This document shows positions 1 to 9,617 of a stretch of DNA of 64,000 bases, piece by piece. The first letter of the stretch is position 1. Every line of letters starts with the position of its first letter. This DNA is from Actinopolyspora erythraea. GTDB lineage: Bacteria > Actinomycetota > Actinomycetes > Mycobacteriales > Pseudonocardiaceae. The stretch lies in assembly GCF_002263515.1 (NCBI RefSeq), contig NZ_CP022752.1, positions 4,402,001 through 4,466,000 of the forward strand, in the 5' to 3' direction. Below the pieces are notes generated by a model, which was not told the origin of the DNA, searched no databases, and saw only the letters and a list, made by a program, of their open reading frames with translations. The translations under genes and the position numbers were made by a program.

Positions 1-753
1 ATCGGCCAACTCTCCCCCAAAACATGGGTGGTGGGGGCGACACTGGCCACCGGCTCCGCGCTCCTGCCCGACATCGACCACCCGTCCTCCACGGTCGCGC
101 GCACCTTCGGCGGAATGTCCCGTGGCGTCTCCTCCGCCCTGAGCGGGCTGAGCGGGTTCCTGTACAGACTCACCCGCACCCAGCATGACAGCGACCGGTC
201 GGGCACTCACCGCGGCTTCACGCACACCGTGGTCTTCGCGATCCTGGCGGGCCTGGTCACCACGGCGATCGTGCAGAGCAGCAACGGGACGGCCCTGGGC
301 ATCCTGATGTTCGTCTTCGCGGGCCTGACGGTGCGGGGACTGATGAACAACTGGTCACCGCAGAGCGACGCGCTGCTGATCGCCGCCGTCTCACTGGCGC
401 TGACGATCGTGTGCTGGGCATGGACGGGCGACCAGCCGCACGACGCCGCCGCCTTCGGCACCGCCGTGATAATCGGGTGCGTGGCGCACTTCATCGGTGA
501 CGCCGTCACCGAGCAGGGCTGCCCGATGCTGTGGCCGATCCCGCTGGGCGGTCAGACCTGGTACCCGGTCGCCCCGCCGAAAGCGCTGCGGATGCGCACC
601 GGCGGCAAGGTGGAGTTGGGGTTGGTCGGCCCCGCGCTGACGATCGCGGCCGTGCTGCTGTCCACGGTGGTGCTCTACCGGGTGGGCGCCGTCCCGTGGC
701 TCGAACAGCTCGGCCTGCCCCCCAGCGTGATGGCCTGGATAACACCCCGCTGA
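1..753 (+). CDS. Membrane-bound metal-dependent hydrolase, YdjM/DUF457 family (5' partial)
   Basis: The reading frame is already open at base 1 and no convincing start is present, so the gene begins upstream of the window; a GTG at 28 is the first in-frame candidate start codon but has no ribosome site. About 250 residues are visible. The motif DIDHPSS near the beginning and HRGFTH further on are the His/Asp motifs of the YdjM (DUF457) family of inner-membrane hydrolases, and several hydrophobic segments follow, as expected for that family. The biochemical substrate of these proteins is not established. The gene ends 109 bp before a lipoprotein gene on the same strand. Family assignment is fairly sure; function is open. 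Confidence 0.8.
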   Translation: MGQLSPKTWVVGATLATGSALLPDIDHPSSTVARTFGGMSRGVSSALSGLSGFLYRLTRTQHDSDRSGTHRGFTHTVVFAILAGLVTTAIVQSSNGTALGILMFVFAGLTVRGLMNNWSPQSDALLIAAVSLALTIVCWAWTGDQPHDAAAFGTAVIIGCVAHFIGDAVTEQGCPMLWPIPLGGQTWYPVAPPKALRMRTGGKVELGLVGPALTIAAVLLSTVVLYRVGAVPWLEQLGLPPSVMAWITPR

Positions 754-808
754 GCCGTTCGGGACGAATCCGACGCTCCGAACCCACCGGAACCCGCCCC
801 CTCGCCGG

Positions 809-814
809 TAGGCT
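809..814 (+). promoter_or_regulatory. Candidate -10 box TAGGCT for the lipoprotein gene
   Basis: TAGGCT fits the actinobacterial TANNNT -10 pattern and lies about 49 bp before the lipoprotein start at 863. The same hexamer recurs upstream of the PIG-L gene and kinase 1 in this window. The -35 region is not clear. Confidence 0.35.
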
Positions 815-862
815 GCGTGTGTGGCGGACCGCTCGACGGTCCGCGCCGACGACGGAGGAAAC

Positions 863-1294
863 ATGCGTATTCGCGGCAAACTCGCCGTACTGGCGATCGC
901 GCTCCCCTTGTTCGCCGGTGTTGCGGCATGCGGCGAGCTGCAGGAGGCCCAGCAGGGCGTGGAGGACGCGCAGCAGGGCGTCGAAAACGCCCAGCAGGGG
1001 CTCGAAACCGCCCAGAACTGCGCGAAGGCCACCGGGGCCGTCAACTTCGTGCCGAACTTCTCCGACCAGCAGCAGGTCCGGGAACAGGCCCGCTCCAAGG
1101 CGGAGGAGATCGGCCAACTGGCCGAGCAGACCTCGGACCAGGCGCTGAGCGACGCGCTGCGGGACGTGCAGCAGTCGATGCAACGGGTCTCGTCCGGCGA
1201 GGTCACGATCGAGAACAGCGCCGAGTGGACCCAGCACAAGCTGGAGCAGACCGAGCGCGTGCTCAACATCTGCTCCGGTATGACCGGCAACTGA
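863..1294 (+). CDS. Small secreted lipoprotein with tandem coiled-coil repeats
   Basis: The ATG at 863 follows GGAGGA with good spacing; the frame extends 14 codons upstream but those codons look non-coding. The 143-residue product starts with a basic, hydrophobic signal and a lipobox (V-A-A-C, Cys23), so it should be lipidated and anchored outside the membrane. Right after the Cys there are three to four tandem seven-residue units of the form E-A-Q-Q-G-V-E, then a mostly helical Gln/Glu-rich body with two further cysteines (near residues 53 and 139) that could form a disulfide. I do not recognise a named family. The heptad repeats suggest a coiled coil or filament-like segment at the cell surface. 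Confidence 0.75.
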   Translation: MRIRGKLAVLAIALPLFAGVAACGELQEAQQGVEDAQQGVENAQQGLETAQNCAKATGAVNFVPNFSDQQQVREQARSKAEEIGQLAEQTSDQALSDALRDVQQSMQRVSSGEVTIENSAEWTQHKLEQTERVLNICSGMTGN

Positions 1295-1470
1295 CCGGAA
1301 CCCTCCTCCCGGGGCGCCCGGGAACCGGCCGCCGGAGGCCCCGCGGGGAGCTCCCCGCGCCGTGCCCCGCCATCCTCACCGCGAATATGCGGTGGTCACC
1401 GGTCTGAAGCGCTGCGCACCGTGTCGTCCATCACCTATCCTGGCATCGCGTTCCACAGGAGGTGACGACG

Positions 1471-1665
1471 ATGAAGGCGAGCACTGGAGAACGGCTGTAC
1501 GTGCACAGCAGGACGGTCGAACAGGCGGACCGGGCGGGAGTGATCCTGGAAGTACGCGGGGAGAACGGCGCCCCGCCGTACCTCGTGCGGTTCGACGACG
1601 GGCACGAGCGGCTCGTCTACCCCGGAGCTGACTGCGAGGTGGAGGGCCACCCCGCTGGCGCGTGA
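1471..1665 (+). CDS. DUF1918 domain protein
   Basis: Sixty-four residues. The ATG at 1471 sits 8 nt after AGGAGG; an in-frame GTG at 1462 overlaps that ribosome site and is rejected. The sequence G-(D/E)-x-L-x-V-x-S near the N-terminus and the Y-x-V-R-F-D-D-G-H-E-x-L core with V-Y-P-G-x-D are typical of DUF1918, a small SH3-like beta-barrel common in actinobacteria with no known biochemical role. A TATCCT hexamer at 1436-1441 could be its -10 box. It stands alone between unrelated genes. Confidence 0.8.
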   Translation: MKASTGERLYVHSRTVEQADRAGVILEVRGENGAPPYLVRFDDGHERLVYPGADCEVEGHPAGA

Positions 1666-1819
1666 GACGGACACCGGGTCGTCCCCGGAGTTCGGAGGCC
1701 GGAAGGCACCGCCCCAAGTGTGCGAGCTGCCGGAGTTCCCGGAATGGCACACTGATCGCCACAGCGACAGTCCCGATCGCCGCTCGCGGCGTGGGACCGC
1801 TTGAGGAGGAGGCGATGCG

Positions 1820-2665
1820 GTGCTATGGGAAGAACGGCAGGGTGAGACCGCTGCCGACCCACTGGCGATGCTTCGGATCGGGTTCGCGGGCAACAGGGAG
1901 CTACCCGCGGGCGAACTGCTGACCGAGCAGTCGACCAGGATCGCCGACAAGCAGGAACCCGGCCCGCTGTGCTGGATAAGCAAGGAGCCTCCGTCGGTAC
2001 AGCTGCTGGCGGTGCTGCGCGCGGAGAGCCGGGACAACGGCCTCTGGCCGCTGCTGCTGGTCGACGACACCGAGACCTACGGTGAACGCTGCACCGTCGG
2101 GGTGGTCGCGCCGGAACCGCGCGAGCACATCGACAAGTGGCAGGTCGACCAGGTCATGGCGCGGATCTGGGACGGGTTGTGCCAGGTCGACTCCGACCTC
2201 GGCCCTGCCTACGACCTGGAGAGCCTGGCACCGTTCGACCACACCTGCCCGGGACCCGCTCCCGCCGGTGACCTGCTGGCGGACGCGACCGTCCTCGCCA
2301 ACCAACTCACCCAGCGACTGCTCGACGAGCACACCCGGCTCGGCCTGGTGCCGGTACCGCGCGGGGCGGACGCCCTCACCGTGCTCGGCTGGTCCGGAGC
2401 CGCGAACCACGTCTCACGCTGCGCCGGTCTCTCGGCGATGCTGCGCAGTTGGGAGGAGCGCTTCGGCGCCCGGGTACTTCGGCTGGGGCCCGACAGGCTG
2501 GACCTCAGCGTCGCGGCACCACCGGCGCGCCAGGAGCACGCGGCGGCGGTGGCGGCCGAGCACTGGACCTTCGCCCCCGACCGGGTGATGCAGGACAGCG
2601 GCAGCATCGCCTCCTACGCCGAGGAGATCCGGGGCAGGCGGCAGTGGTCGTTCTGGTGGGACTGA
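1820..2665 (+). CDS. DUF4253 domain protein
   Basis: The start is a GTG at 1820, 8 nt downstream of GAGGAGG; the ATG at 1815 is in another frame. The product has 281 residues. Its last ~105 residues (from P-V-P-R-G-A-D-A to the terminal W-S-F-W-W-D) match the DUF4253 pattern, including the W-E-x-R-F-G-A-R-V-L block and the Q-H-A-A-A-V-A-A-E-H-W segment. The N-terminal half is unassigned and contains an N-R-E-L-P-x-G segment. No signal peptide or membrane segment is seen, so it is probably cytoplasmic. DUF4253 proteins are widespread in Actinobacteria and uncharacterised. It converges with the DUF3017 gene 108 bp away. Confidence 0.75.
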   Translation: MLWEERQGETAADPLAMLRIGFAGNRELPAGELLTEQSTRIADKQEPGPLCWISKEPPSVQLLAVLRAESRDNGLWPLLLVDDTETYGERCTVGVVAPEPREHIDKWQVDQVMARIWDGLCQVDSDLGPAYDLESLAPFDHTCPGPAPAGDLLADATVLANQLTQRLLDEHTRLGLVPVPRGADALTVLGWSGAANHVSRCAGLSAMLRSWEERFGARVLRLGPDRLDLSVAAPPARQEHAAAVAAEHWTFAPDRVMQDSGSIASYAEEIRGRRQWSFWWD

Positions 2666-2773
2666 ACGACCGTGCTCCCGGAACGCCCGGAGCGGGGCCG
2701 GTGGCAGGTCCCGCCGTCCGGTTCCGGGCGGCGGCGATCTCCCGCCGAGTCACCGCGCCCGTGGGCGGGGCGC

Positions 2774-3079
2774 TCACCCGGCGAGGGGACCACCTTCGAT
2801 CGTTATCGCCACGAACACGATCACCAGCCCCAGCCCGCCGTAGAGCAACACGTCCACGACCCGGCCGCGGATGGCCAGCAGACCGACCCGTTCGGTGCGA
2901 AGCGCCCCGCGCAGCGTCGCGGCGAGCAGCAACGCGCCGCCGAGCAGCGTCGCCCCCTCGCGCCAGTGCGACATCGCCACCCGCAGCACCCCGATCAGTA
3001 CCACCAGGACCACGAGCGCGAAGCACAGCTGCGCGGAACCGCGCCAGCCGCCGAACCGGTCGATCATGGCCTTGGACAC
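2774..3079 (-). CDS. DUF3017 small membrane protein
   Basis: One hundred and one residues with a GTG start at 3079, one base after the folD stop, which implies translational coupling. Three hydrophobic segments can be seen (roughly residues 16-36, 44-58 and 74-95). DUF3017 proteins follow folD in many actinobacteria, including M. tuberculosis (Rv3355c after folD Rv3356c), which supports the call. The function is unknown; the fixed linkage to folD may only reflect operon history. Confidence 0.8.
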   Translation of the reverse strand: MSKAMIDRFGGWRGSAQLCFALVVLVVLIGVLRVAMSHWREGATLLGGALLLAATLRGALRTERVGLLAIRGRVVDVLLYGGLGLVIVFVAITIEGGPLAG

Positions 3080-3080
3080 T

Positions 3081-3932
3081 TCAGTTCGCGGCGCTCTCGG
3101 CGGCCTCGACGACGTTCGTGAGCAGCATGGCGCGCGTCATCGGTCCGACACCGCCGGGATTCGGCGACAGGAAACCGGCGACCTCGGCGACGTCGGGGTG
3201 CACGTCCCCCAGCGGGCCGGAGTCGCCGCGGGTGACCCCGACGTCGAGCACGGCCGCACCGGGCTTGATCATGTCCGGCGTGACCAGCCCCGGCTTGCCC
3301 GCCGCGGCGACCACGACATCGGCCCTGGACAGTTCCGCGGCGATGTCCTTGGTCCCGGTGTGGCACAGCGTCACGGTGGCGTTCTCGCTGCGGCGGCTCA
3401 ACAGCAGCCCGAGCGGCCTGCCGACCGTGATCCCCCGGCCGAGAACGGCCACGTGCGCCCCGTCGAGTTCGACCCCGTAGCGGCGCAGCAGTTCGACGAT
3501 GCCCCTGGGGGTGCACGGCAGGGGCGCGGGCTCACCGAGCACCAGCCGGCCGAGACTGACCGGGTTGAGCCCGTCGGCGTCCTTGCGCACGTCGACCCGT
3601 TGCAGCAGTGATCCGGTGTCCAGGTGCTTCGGGATCGGCAGCTGGACGATGTAGCCGGTGCAGGCCGGATCGGCGTTGAGCTCGTCGACGACCCCCTCGA
3701 GCTCCGCCTGCCCGATGTCGGCGGGCAGCTCCTTGCGGATGGAATTGATCCCGACGCGGGCGCAGTCGTTGTGCTTGCCGCGCACGTAGGAGTGCGAAGC
3801 CGGATCGTCGCCGACCAGGACCGTGGCCAGCCCCGGTGTACGACCCTGTTCCGCGAGGGCGGCCACTCGCGGCCGCAGCTCCTCGTAGATGGCGTCCTTG
3901 GTGGCTTTACCGTCGAGAATCGTGGCGCTCAC
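3081..3932 (-). CDS. folD: Bifunctional methylenetetrahydrofolate dehydrogenase / methenyltetrahydrofolate cyclohydrolase
   Basis: FolD interconverts 5,10-methylene-, methenyl- and 10-formyl-tetrahydrofolate using NADP in the cytosol. Here it would supply the formyl donor used by PurN and PurH encoded 8 kb away. The 283-residue product has the normal length. Visible motifs are Y-V-R-G-K at 49-53 with the catalytic Lys, C-T-G-Y-I-V-Q-L-P, the cyclohydrolase-side P-C-T-P-R-G-I, the nucleotide-binding [14 protein letters not shown] and the C-terminal [11 protein letters not shown]. The GTG start at 3932 overlaps the end of the DMT exporter gene by 26 bp, and the DUF3017 gene follows immediately, so the three genes look like one operon. 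Confidence 0.96.
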   Translation of the reverse strand: MSATILDGKATKDAIYEELRPRVAALAEQGRTPGLATVLVGDDPASHSYVRGKHNDCARVGINSIRKELPADIGQAELEGVVDELNADPACTGYIVQLPIPKHLDTGSLLQRVDVRKDADGLNPVSLGRLVLGEPAPLPCTPRGIVELLRRYGVELDGAHVAVLGRGITVGRPLGLLLSRRSENATVTLCHTGTKDIAAELSRADVVVAAAGKPGLVTPDMIKPGAAVLDVGVTRGDSGPLGDVHPDVAEVAGFLSPNPGGVGPMTRAMLLTNVVEAAESAAN

Positions 3933-4938
3933 GGTTCGCTATCGTCGCAGACCGCGCGCGGGCGGGTGCTCCGCCCCTGCCCATGGAGGCGACGGCGACG
4001 GCGAGCAGTGCCAGGCAGACGCCCAGCCCGGTGGCGAGGTCGACCCGAGAACCCGCCACCGGCAGCACCAGGTCCAGCAGCAGCGCTCCGGACAGCTGGC
4101 CGAAGACGATTCCCATGCTCAGCAGCAGCACGCCGGTGTAGTGCACCAGCACCGCCGAGCCCGCGACCACGAAGATCCCGATCGGGCCGCCGAGGTACAA
4201 CCAGGGCGCGGCGGGCCACTCCGTCGGCAGCCCGTGCAGCACGCCGTCCACCGCGAAGGCGGCGAGCAGCACGGTGGTACCGGTGCCGAAGTTCAGCGTG
4301 GCGGCGGAGACCGCCGAACCGGCCGTCTGCTTGACCAGGCCGTTCATCGCCTGCTGCCACGCCACCCCCACACCGGCTACGGCGGGCAGCAGCACCAGCC
4401 AGCCGACGTCGGCGCCTCCGAGGCGGGCCGAGACGGCCACGACCACGGCACCCAGCGCGAGCAGGGCGCCCACCACCCGGTGCGCCGTGAAGTGGCGCAC
4501 CACACCGGCCCCCAGCCCGAGCCGGTCCACGACCAGGCCGCTGGCGATCTGCCCTCCCACGGCCCCCACGGTGAACAACGCCACGCCGAGCAGGTTCGCG
4601 GCCACGCTCTGGCTGAACACCAGGAAGGCCCCGCACACGCCGCCGAGACACTGCCACGGGCGCAGGCCGCCGTCCGAGCGCACCGTCCGGACCAGCCTTC
4701 CCACTCCACGGCGCGCGTTGGAGTTGGCGGACGTGACCACCAGCAACACCACCAGCCCACCGCCGAACGAGACCACCGAGGCGGCCAGGGCGTCGTCGAG
4801 CCCGGCACCCAGCACTCCGTTGATCCGGGACTGCGAAGCGAGCAGAAACCCCACCCCCGCGGCTCCGAGCGAACCGAGCAGGCGGAGCAGGACCCGACGA
4901 CCACGATCGGCGGAACCGATGGCTGTTTCGGTACTCAC
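3907..4938 (-). CDS. DMT-superfamily membrane protein, DUF606/YdcZ-type duplicated
   Basis: The frame is open much further upstream, to 5592, but convincing protein sequence begins at the GTG at 4938 (M-S-T-E-T-A), giving 343 residues; no clear ribosome site precedes it. There are about ten hydrophobic helices arranged as two similar halves of roughly 150 residues, the architecture of the DUF606/YdcZ branch of drug/metabolite transporters. The C-terminal 20 residues are basic and cytoplasmic. The gene overlaps folD by 26 bp and is probably the first gene of that operon. The transported substrate cannot be read from sequence. Confidence 0.75.
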   Translation of the reverse strand: MSTETAIGSADRGRRVLLRLLGSLGAAGVGFLLASQSRINGVLGAGLDDALAASVVSFGGGLVVLLVVTSANSNARRGVGRLVRTVRSDGGLRPWQCLGGVCGAFLVFSQSVAANLLGVALFTVGAVGGQIASGLVVDRLGLGAGVVRHFTAHRVVGALLALGAVVVAVSARLGGADVGWLVLLPAVAGVGVAWQQAMNGLVKQTAGSAVSAATLNFGTGTTVLLAAFAVDGVLHGLPTEWPAAPWLYLGGPIGIFVVAGSAVLVHYTGVLLLSMGIVFGQLSGALLLDLVLPVAGSRVDLATGLGVCLALLAVAVASMGRGGAPARARSATIANRERHDSRR

Positions 4939-5317
4939 GAAAGTGACCGTATCGGCCGCGACGCCGCCGAACCCGGCGTTGTGACCGATCTGGCCCGCAC
5001 CGGCGGACGGTTCCGGCCGAGGCGATCGCGCCACGGGTTCCGCCGGAGCAGAATGTCCAACGACGACCGTGCGCGCAGGCTCCTTCGCCCACCCCGGGCT
5101 CGCGGACCGGCCATCGGCGCGGCCGGTGAGCCAGGGCCTCGGATGCGTTGCGCGACAACGGACACGGAGGGCGGAAATCCGACGGTCACCGCGAGACACC
5201 CCGTTCGATCCGACCAGGCGAAACCCCGGAACCGGGGGACGTTGGCGGGGGACGATCGAGTAACGTCGAGGTGGGGTGGAGTCGGAGGGCCCGGTTGAGA
5301 GGGGGAGGATGACACCC
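4939..5317. other. Divergent intergenic region, DMT exporter / TNT-like gene
   Basis: About 380 bp between two divergent starts. The long antisense frames here are arginine-rich shadows. I see no convincing RNA structure or operator; promoters for both neighbours must lie here. Confidence 0.5.
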
Positions 5318-8165
5318 ATGTCGCGCCCGACAGCGATCAGCCCGGAAGAGCAGGAACAGATAGCACGCAGGATCGGGGTCCTGCTGCTACAGGAGGCCCC
5401 CGAGGACTGGCAGCAGATAACCGTGGAGTACCGCGCCACGGGTGAGTACCACGACCTGCTCGCGGAGGTGACCTCGCAGGACGGCGCCAGCCGACCGTGG
5501 GAGCCGCCGGAGGAACTGAACGGGATCTTCGGGCATCTCCGCGAGGGCATGTACCGGCCCGACGTCGGCACCTGGCTCAGTGCGCTGTACACAGTGGAGC
5601 GCCCGTCGAGTTACCGCATCGACATCAACTTCGACGAGGAACCGCAGTGGCCGCAGCCGCTGCCCGCCGAGGCCTACGTCGAGGAGCTGAACCGTTACCC
5701 GCGCTCCGAGGACAACATTCCGGAGTGGATGAGCGCACGGCTGGGCCGTGCCCCGGAAACCGGCGCCGCGGCGGACGAGCGGGAGGTACCGCCGAGCACC
5801 GCGGAGCACCCCGCCCCACCACCGCCCGCCGCGAGCGCCGCTGACCCCGGCGAGGAGCCGGGCGAGCGGCCCGACTTGGCCGTCGCCCGCGTGTTCGACG
5901 ACGAGGACGAGCAGGGACGTCCCCTGGTGCACGGCAGGCCGCCGCTGGCGCCGCAGGAGAGCGAGCCGCTGCGGCGTTACCTGGAGAACGCCCCGATCGT
6001 GCTGGCCGCCGAGTACAACACCCCCGACCGGTTGGACCCGAACCGCTCGGAGGCGATCCCGGACAGCTGGCACAGCGACGGTTCCTGGGTGTGGCCCACG
6101 GCCGTCCCCTACTACCTCTCGCAGTACGGGGTTCCCCCGCAGCCCGAACTGCTCCAGCACATCCGCTCCAACGGTTTCAACGTGGCGGATCTGGACCCCG
6201 CCGTCAGGGAGGCCGCCGAGGAAGCCGCGCGCGCCGCCGAGGAGGCCGAGGAGGAGCGGGAGTTCGACACCGCCGAGCAACGACCGGACGAACAGGCACA
6301 GCGGTGGCAGGACGCCGACGACCGTCCCACCGCCACCACCGAGGCCGTGGCCGCCGCTCCCGCGAACGATCCCGTCCCGTCGGAGGTCTACTTCGACGAA
6401 CAGCCGGTGCACGGTGAGGGCGCGGGGCTGTACGACCACCCGGTCCTGGAAGAACAGCACACCGGGGCGAGCGTCGCCCCGGTGCCGGAGCCTCCCGCCG
6501 AGGAAACACCGTTCGACTCCGGGGACTCCCTCGAACGGAGGAACGACGAGGCCGGACCCGATCACGAGGAACACGCCGAGCAGCGGTGGGAAACGAGCTC
6601 CCCCGGCGAGGCGGTCACCGCTACCAGGCACGGCCTCGGTGACGAGCTCGAAGAGGACCCGGAGATAATCTTCGGCCAGTTCCGGCAACGACTCGACGAG
6701 CTCGGGCTCGACACGAACGACTACCGGCTGGGAGGGCGTTCCGAGTCGGTGTGGTCGCTGTTCGACGAGGCGGCCGACTGGGTGGTGAGCCCGCCCGACG
6801 GGGACGGCGAGCCGATGCGTTTCGCGCGTCCGGAGCAGGCCTGCGCGTACCTGCTGGGGAGTCTGCTGCTCAACGAGACCGGCGAGGAGCGGATCGCCGC
6901 GCCGCCGGAACCGGAGCTCCGGTCCGCCCCGGAGGAACCCATTTCGGAGCCGCGCGAGGAGCAACTGCTCGCGGACTCCCAGTCCGATTCCGAGGACCTG
7001 CTTCCCACCGGGGAGGCACCCTCCGAGCCGAGCACGGACCCGGAGCCCGAGCCGCAGCGGACGGACGCGTCCCCGATCGGGACCTTCCCCGACGCACTCC
7101 GGGCGCGGAGGAGGGGAGCCCCCTGCCCAGGAGGGCAACTTCCTGTTCACCGCCACCGAGGCACGCCCGGAGCACGACGAGCCCGGCTCGGCAGCTTCCG
7201 AGGAGGACCTCGCGGCCGAGTCCGCTCCGGACCCGGCCGATGCGACACCGCCACAACCCGCACCGGAGGAGTCCCGATCCGAACGGGGAAGCACCCCTCG
7301 TCGAGGACGACCCGGGGCCACTCCCCGCCCGGGCAGATGCCCCACCGCTGCCGAAACGCCCGGGCGCTCCGAGCAGCCCGAGCAGCCCGGTCCCGCACCG
7401 CAGCAGGGCGCCCCGGAACAGGCGGGACCGGCCGCGCAACCCGAGCAGCCGCAGCAACCGGCGGGGCCACCGCCGGGAGCGCAACCGGCGGCCGGTGCGC
7501 AGCCGCCGCAGGCCACGCCGGGCCAGGAGGGGCAGCGCCCCGGTCCGGTTCCCCCGGGAGGGGCTCCTCCGCCTCCCGGAGCGCCGAATCCGCAGGCGAG
7601 GCCACAGCAGCCGGGTGTCCCGGGTGGACCGATGGGTCAACCCGCACCGGGTCAGCCCGGGCCCGGACAGCCGCCCGGCCAGGTACCCAACGGGTACGCG
7701 CCGGGAGGGCAACCGCAGGCACCTCCGAACGGCCAAGTCCCGGGTGGACAGCCCCAGGCCGGTCCCACCGGCACGGCCCAACCCGGTCATCCCGGCACGG
7801 ACCAGCCCATCCAGCCGCTGCGCGGTGAGCCGCCGCTGACGCTGTACCGCAACAGGCAGAACACGGTGCTGCAGCCGGGAACCGAGCTGGACCGGTTCGG
7901 CGATCCGGACGGCAACGTCATGTACGCGATCCGCACGCCCTACAACCAGCGTTCGCTGCCGCCGCAGTGGGCCGGACGCAACTACTTCGCCTACCGGGTG
8001 CAGCGCCCCGTGCAGGTGCTGTCCGGCACCGCCGTGCCGTGGTTCGAACAGCCCGGCGGCGGAACGGCCTACGTGCTGCCCGCCTCGGTCGACGAACTGC
8101 TCGGGGACGGCACGCTGGTCGCCCTCTCCGGGAACGAGGCGGCCCGACCGCCGATGGAGGGCTGA
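5318..8165 (+). pseudogene. YezG-like N-domain / TNT (tuberculosis necrotizing toxin-like) C-domain protein, reading frame disrupted
   Basis: The ATG at 5318 lies 9 nt after GGGAGG. The first ~590 residues, in one frame, hold a YezG/DUF600-like domain (residues ~5-135, with Y-R-I-D-I-N-F-D-E-E-P), an acidic Ala/Glu-rich stretch, and a second globular part around 6660-6890. Near 7097-7130 the coding signal leaves this frame. It reappears from 7131 in the frame that ends at 8165, and for 7275-7365 a third frame looks better. The last part is a Pro/Gln/Gly linker followed by a ~105-residue TNT domain (7828-8158) with D-R-F-G-D-P-D-G, S-L-P-P and P-W-F-E-Q-P-G-G-G-T. TNT enzymes are NAD+ glycohydrolases. 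As sequenced, translation from 5318 would never reach the TNT domain. This could be real decay or indels in a repetitive GC-rich stretch. No signal peptide is seen. Confidence 0.7.
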
Positions 8166-8192
8166 CGCGGCGCGGTCCGCCGTTGAGGTCGC

Positions 8193-8235
8193 GGCCGGGT
8201 GCCCGTCCACGGTCGCCGTGGCAGGGCACCCGGCC
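8193..8235. terminator. Bidirectional terminator-like compound hairpin
   Basis: A perfect 12-bp outer stem (GGCCGGGTGCCC with GGGCACCCGGCC) encloses a 6-bp inner stem (CCACGG/CCGTGG). It lies between the converging TNT-like and universal stress protein genes. There is no U-run, as is usual in actinobacteria. Confidence 0.6.
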
Positions 8236-8282
8236 GGGCAACCTCGGTGAACGCTCCCCGGAGATCGGCGGTGACGAACCGC

Positions 8283-8753
8283 TCAGGGGACGACGACCAC
8301 GGGCCGAACCGCCTCGACCACCAGCGTGGCGGGCACGGTGCCGAGCAGACCGCCACGCCTGCGGGAACGTCCCACCACGATCAGATCGGCCCGGTACTGC
8401 TCGGCGACCTGTTCCAGACCGACCGCGGGATCACCGCGGTGGTGCACGAAGTCCCAGTCGGTCTCGACCCACTTCAGGTGGTTGACGATCTCCTGCTTGA
8501 GATCCTCCACGAGCCCCTCGGCGGCTTCGCTGGCCACCGCCACCCCCATCGGGGACCAGTAGGCGACCCCGCCGACGGCCTCGACGTAGACGAGCACCAA
8601 GCGAGCCCGCTCCCGCCGTGCCAGTCCGGCCGCCCACGCGGCGGCGTGAAAACTGGCCGGGCTGCCGTCGAGTCCCACGACTATGCCGCCCAGCCCGTCC
8701 TTGCCGATCTCGAAACTCGGCTCCGGATGATCATTGGAGTCGCCTTCGGCCAC
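8283..8753 (-). CDS. Universal stress protein, UspA family
   Basis: One UspA domain in 156 residues, normal for a single-domain member. The N-terminal strand leads into V-G-L-D-G-S-P-A-S (phosphate/ribose-side motif), and the C-terminal part has V-G-R-S-R-R-R-G-G-L-L-G-T-V-P-A-T-L-V, corresponding to the G-x2-G-x9-G-(S/T) ATP-binding motif, followed by P-V-V-V-V-P. The family binds ATP and is linked to stress and dormancy; the specific role here is unknown. The ATG at 8753 begins an N-terminal tail of about 22 residues that is longer than usual. It is monocistronic. Confidence 0.85.
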   Translation of the reverse strand: MAEGDSNDHPEPSFEIGKDGLGGIVVGLDGSPASFHAAAWAAGLARRERARLVLVYVEAVGGVAYWSPMGVAVASEAAEGLVEDLKQEIVNHLKWVETDWDFVHHRGDPAVGLEQVAEQYRADLIVVGRSRRRGGLLGTVPATLVVEAVRPVVVVP

Positions 8754-9617
8754 GCTTGGATGGTAATCGCCAGACGTGTCCGGTTCGGGCCGGTGCGACG
8801 CACTCGCGCGGCGGGCGGAACGGCGGCGGTGACGAGTTCCCGGCGGTGAGGTGGGAAGAGACCGAACGGCGGCGCGCCGTCGGCGAGCTCGCCCGGCCCG
8901 GCCGTGATTCCCAGCTCAGGCGGCTGCCACGTTACGGAGGGGAGCGCCACCGCGATACCTCACGCGCTTCGCGGTCCCGGAACGACGCCGTTTCGGCTGC
9001 GACGGGCCGCCGGGAATTCCTCCCGAACACCGGGATTTCCGGGCCGGAGAATCGGGCGGAAAACCACGGCCGGACACCCCGGGCTACTCGAAGTGGGGAA
9101 AAACACACTCGAATTGGTGCGGCGGGACCAGCGCGCCCGTGGGGCACCCGGAGGGCTCCGGTGGGCCGAGCGAAGTGCGATCCCGAGGTGCCGGAGTCGA
9201 CTTCCGCACTACTCGCCCGGAAGGCCGGGAAGGGGGTCCGGGGAGCACTCGAACCGGATCCTCCGCTGAGCACCGGGCGGCCGCGCACTGCCAGCAGGAA
9301 CGCCGCTCAGCGCGGCCGGAACACGGCCTCGTCCGCCGCGAGAGTCCCGCCTCCGGTGCGACAGCCGGGTGTGGACAGTACGCTACTCCACGGTTATGGG
9401 GCCGAGGTCTACCACTGGGACCGGGCGCCGTGGTCGCGCGCTGTGGTTCGAAGGAAGAAGTGTCGCTGCCGCCTGGGAAACGCGGCCGTTGACGAAGTCA
9501 GCCAGCTGTCCGCCCCGGGACGTCGTCGCGGAGTCACTCGTCGCCTGAGCACGAGCAGACCCCACGGCAGGTGATGCCCTGCGGCTACGAGCGGTTCCAC
9601 AGCCGACGGGCCGAACC
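8754..9617. other. 864-bp intergenic stretch without a recognisable gene
   Basis: All frames here give Arg/Pro/Gly-rich translations typical of non-coding GC-rich DNA. I see no RNA gene, repeat or operator that I can defend. Confidence 0.5.

Noticed and set aside
5387..7516. 709-codon minus-strand open frame over the TNT-like gene
   Set aside because: Gly/Arg/Cys-rich shadow; the plus strand has the clear YezG-like and acidic protein sequence.
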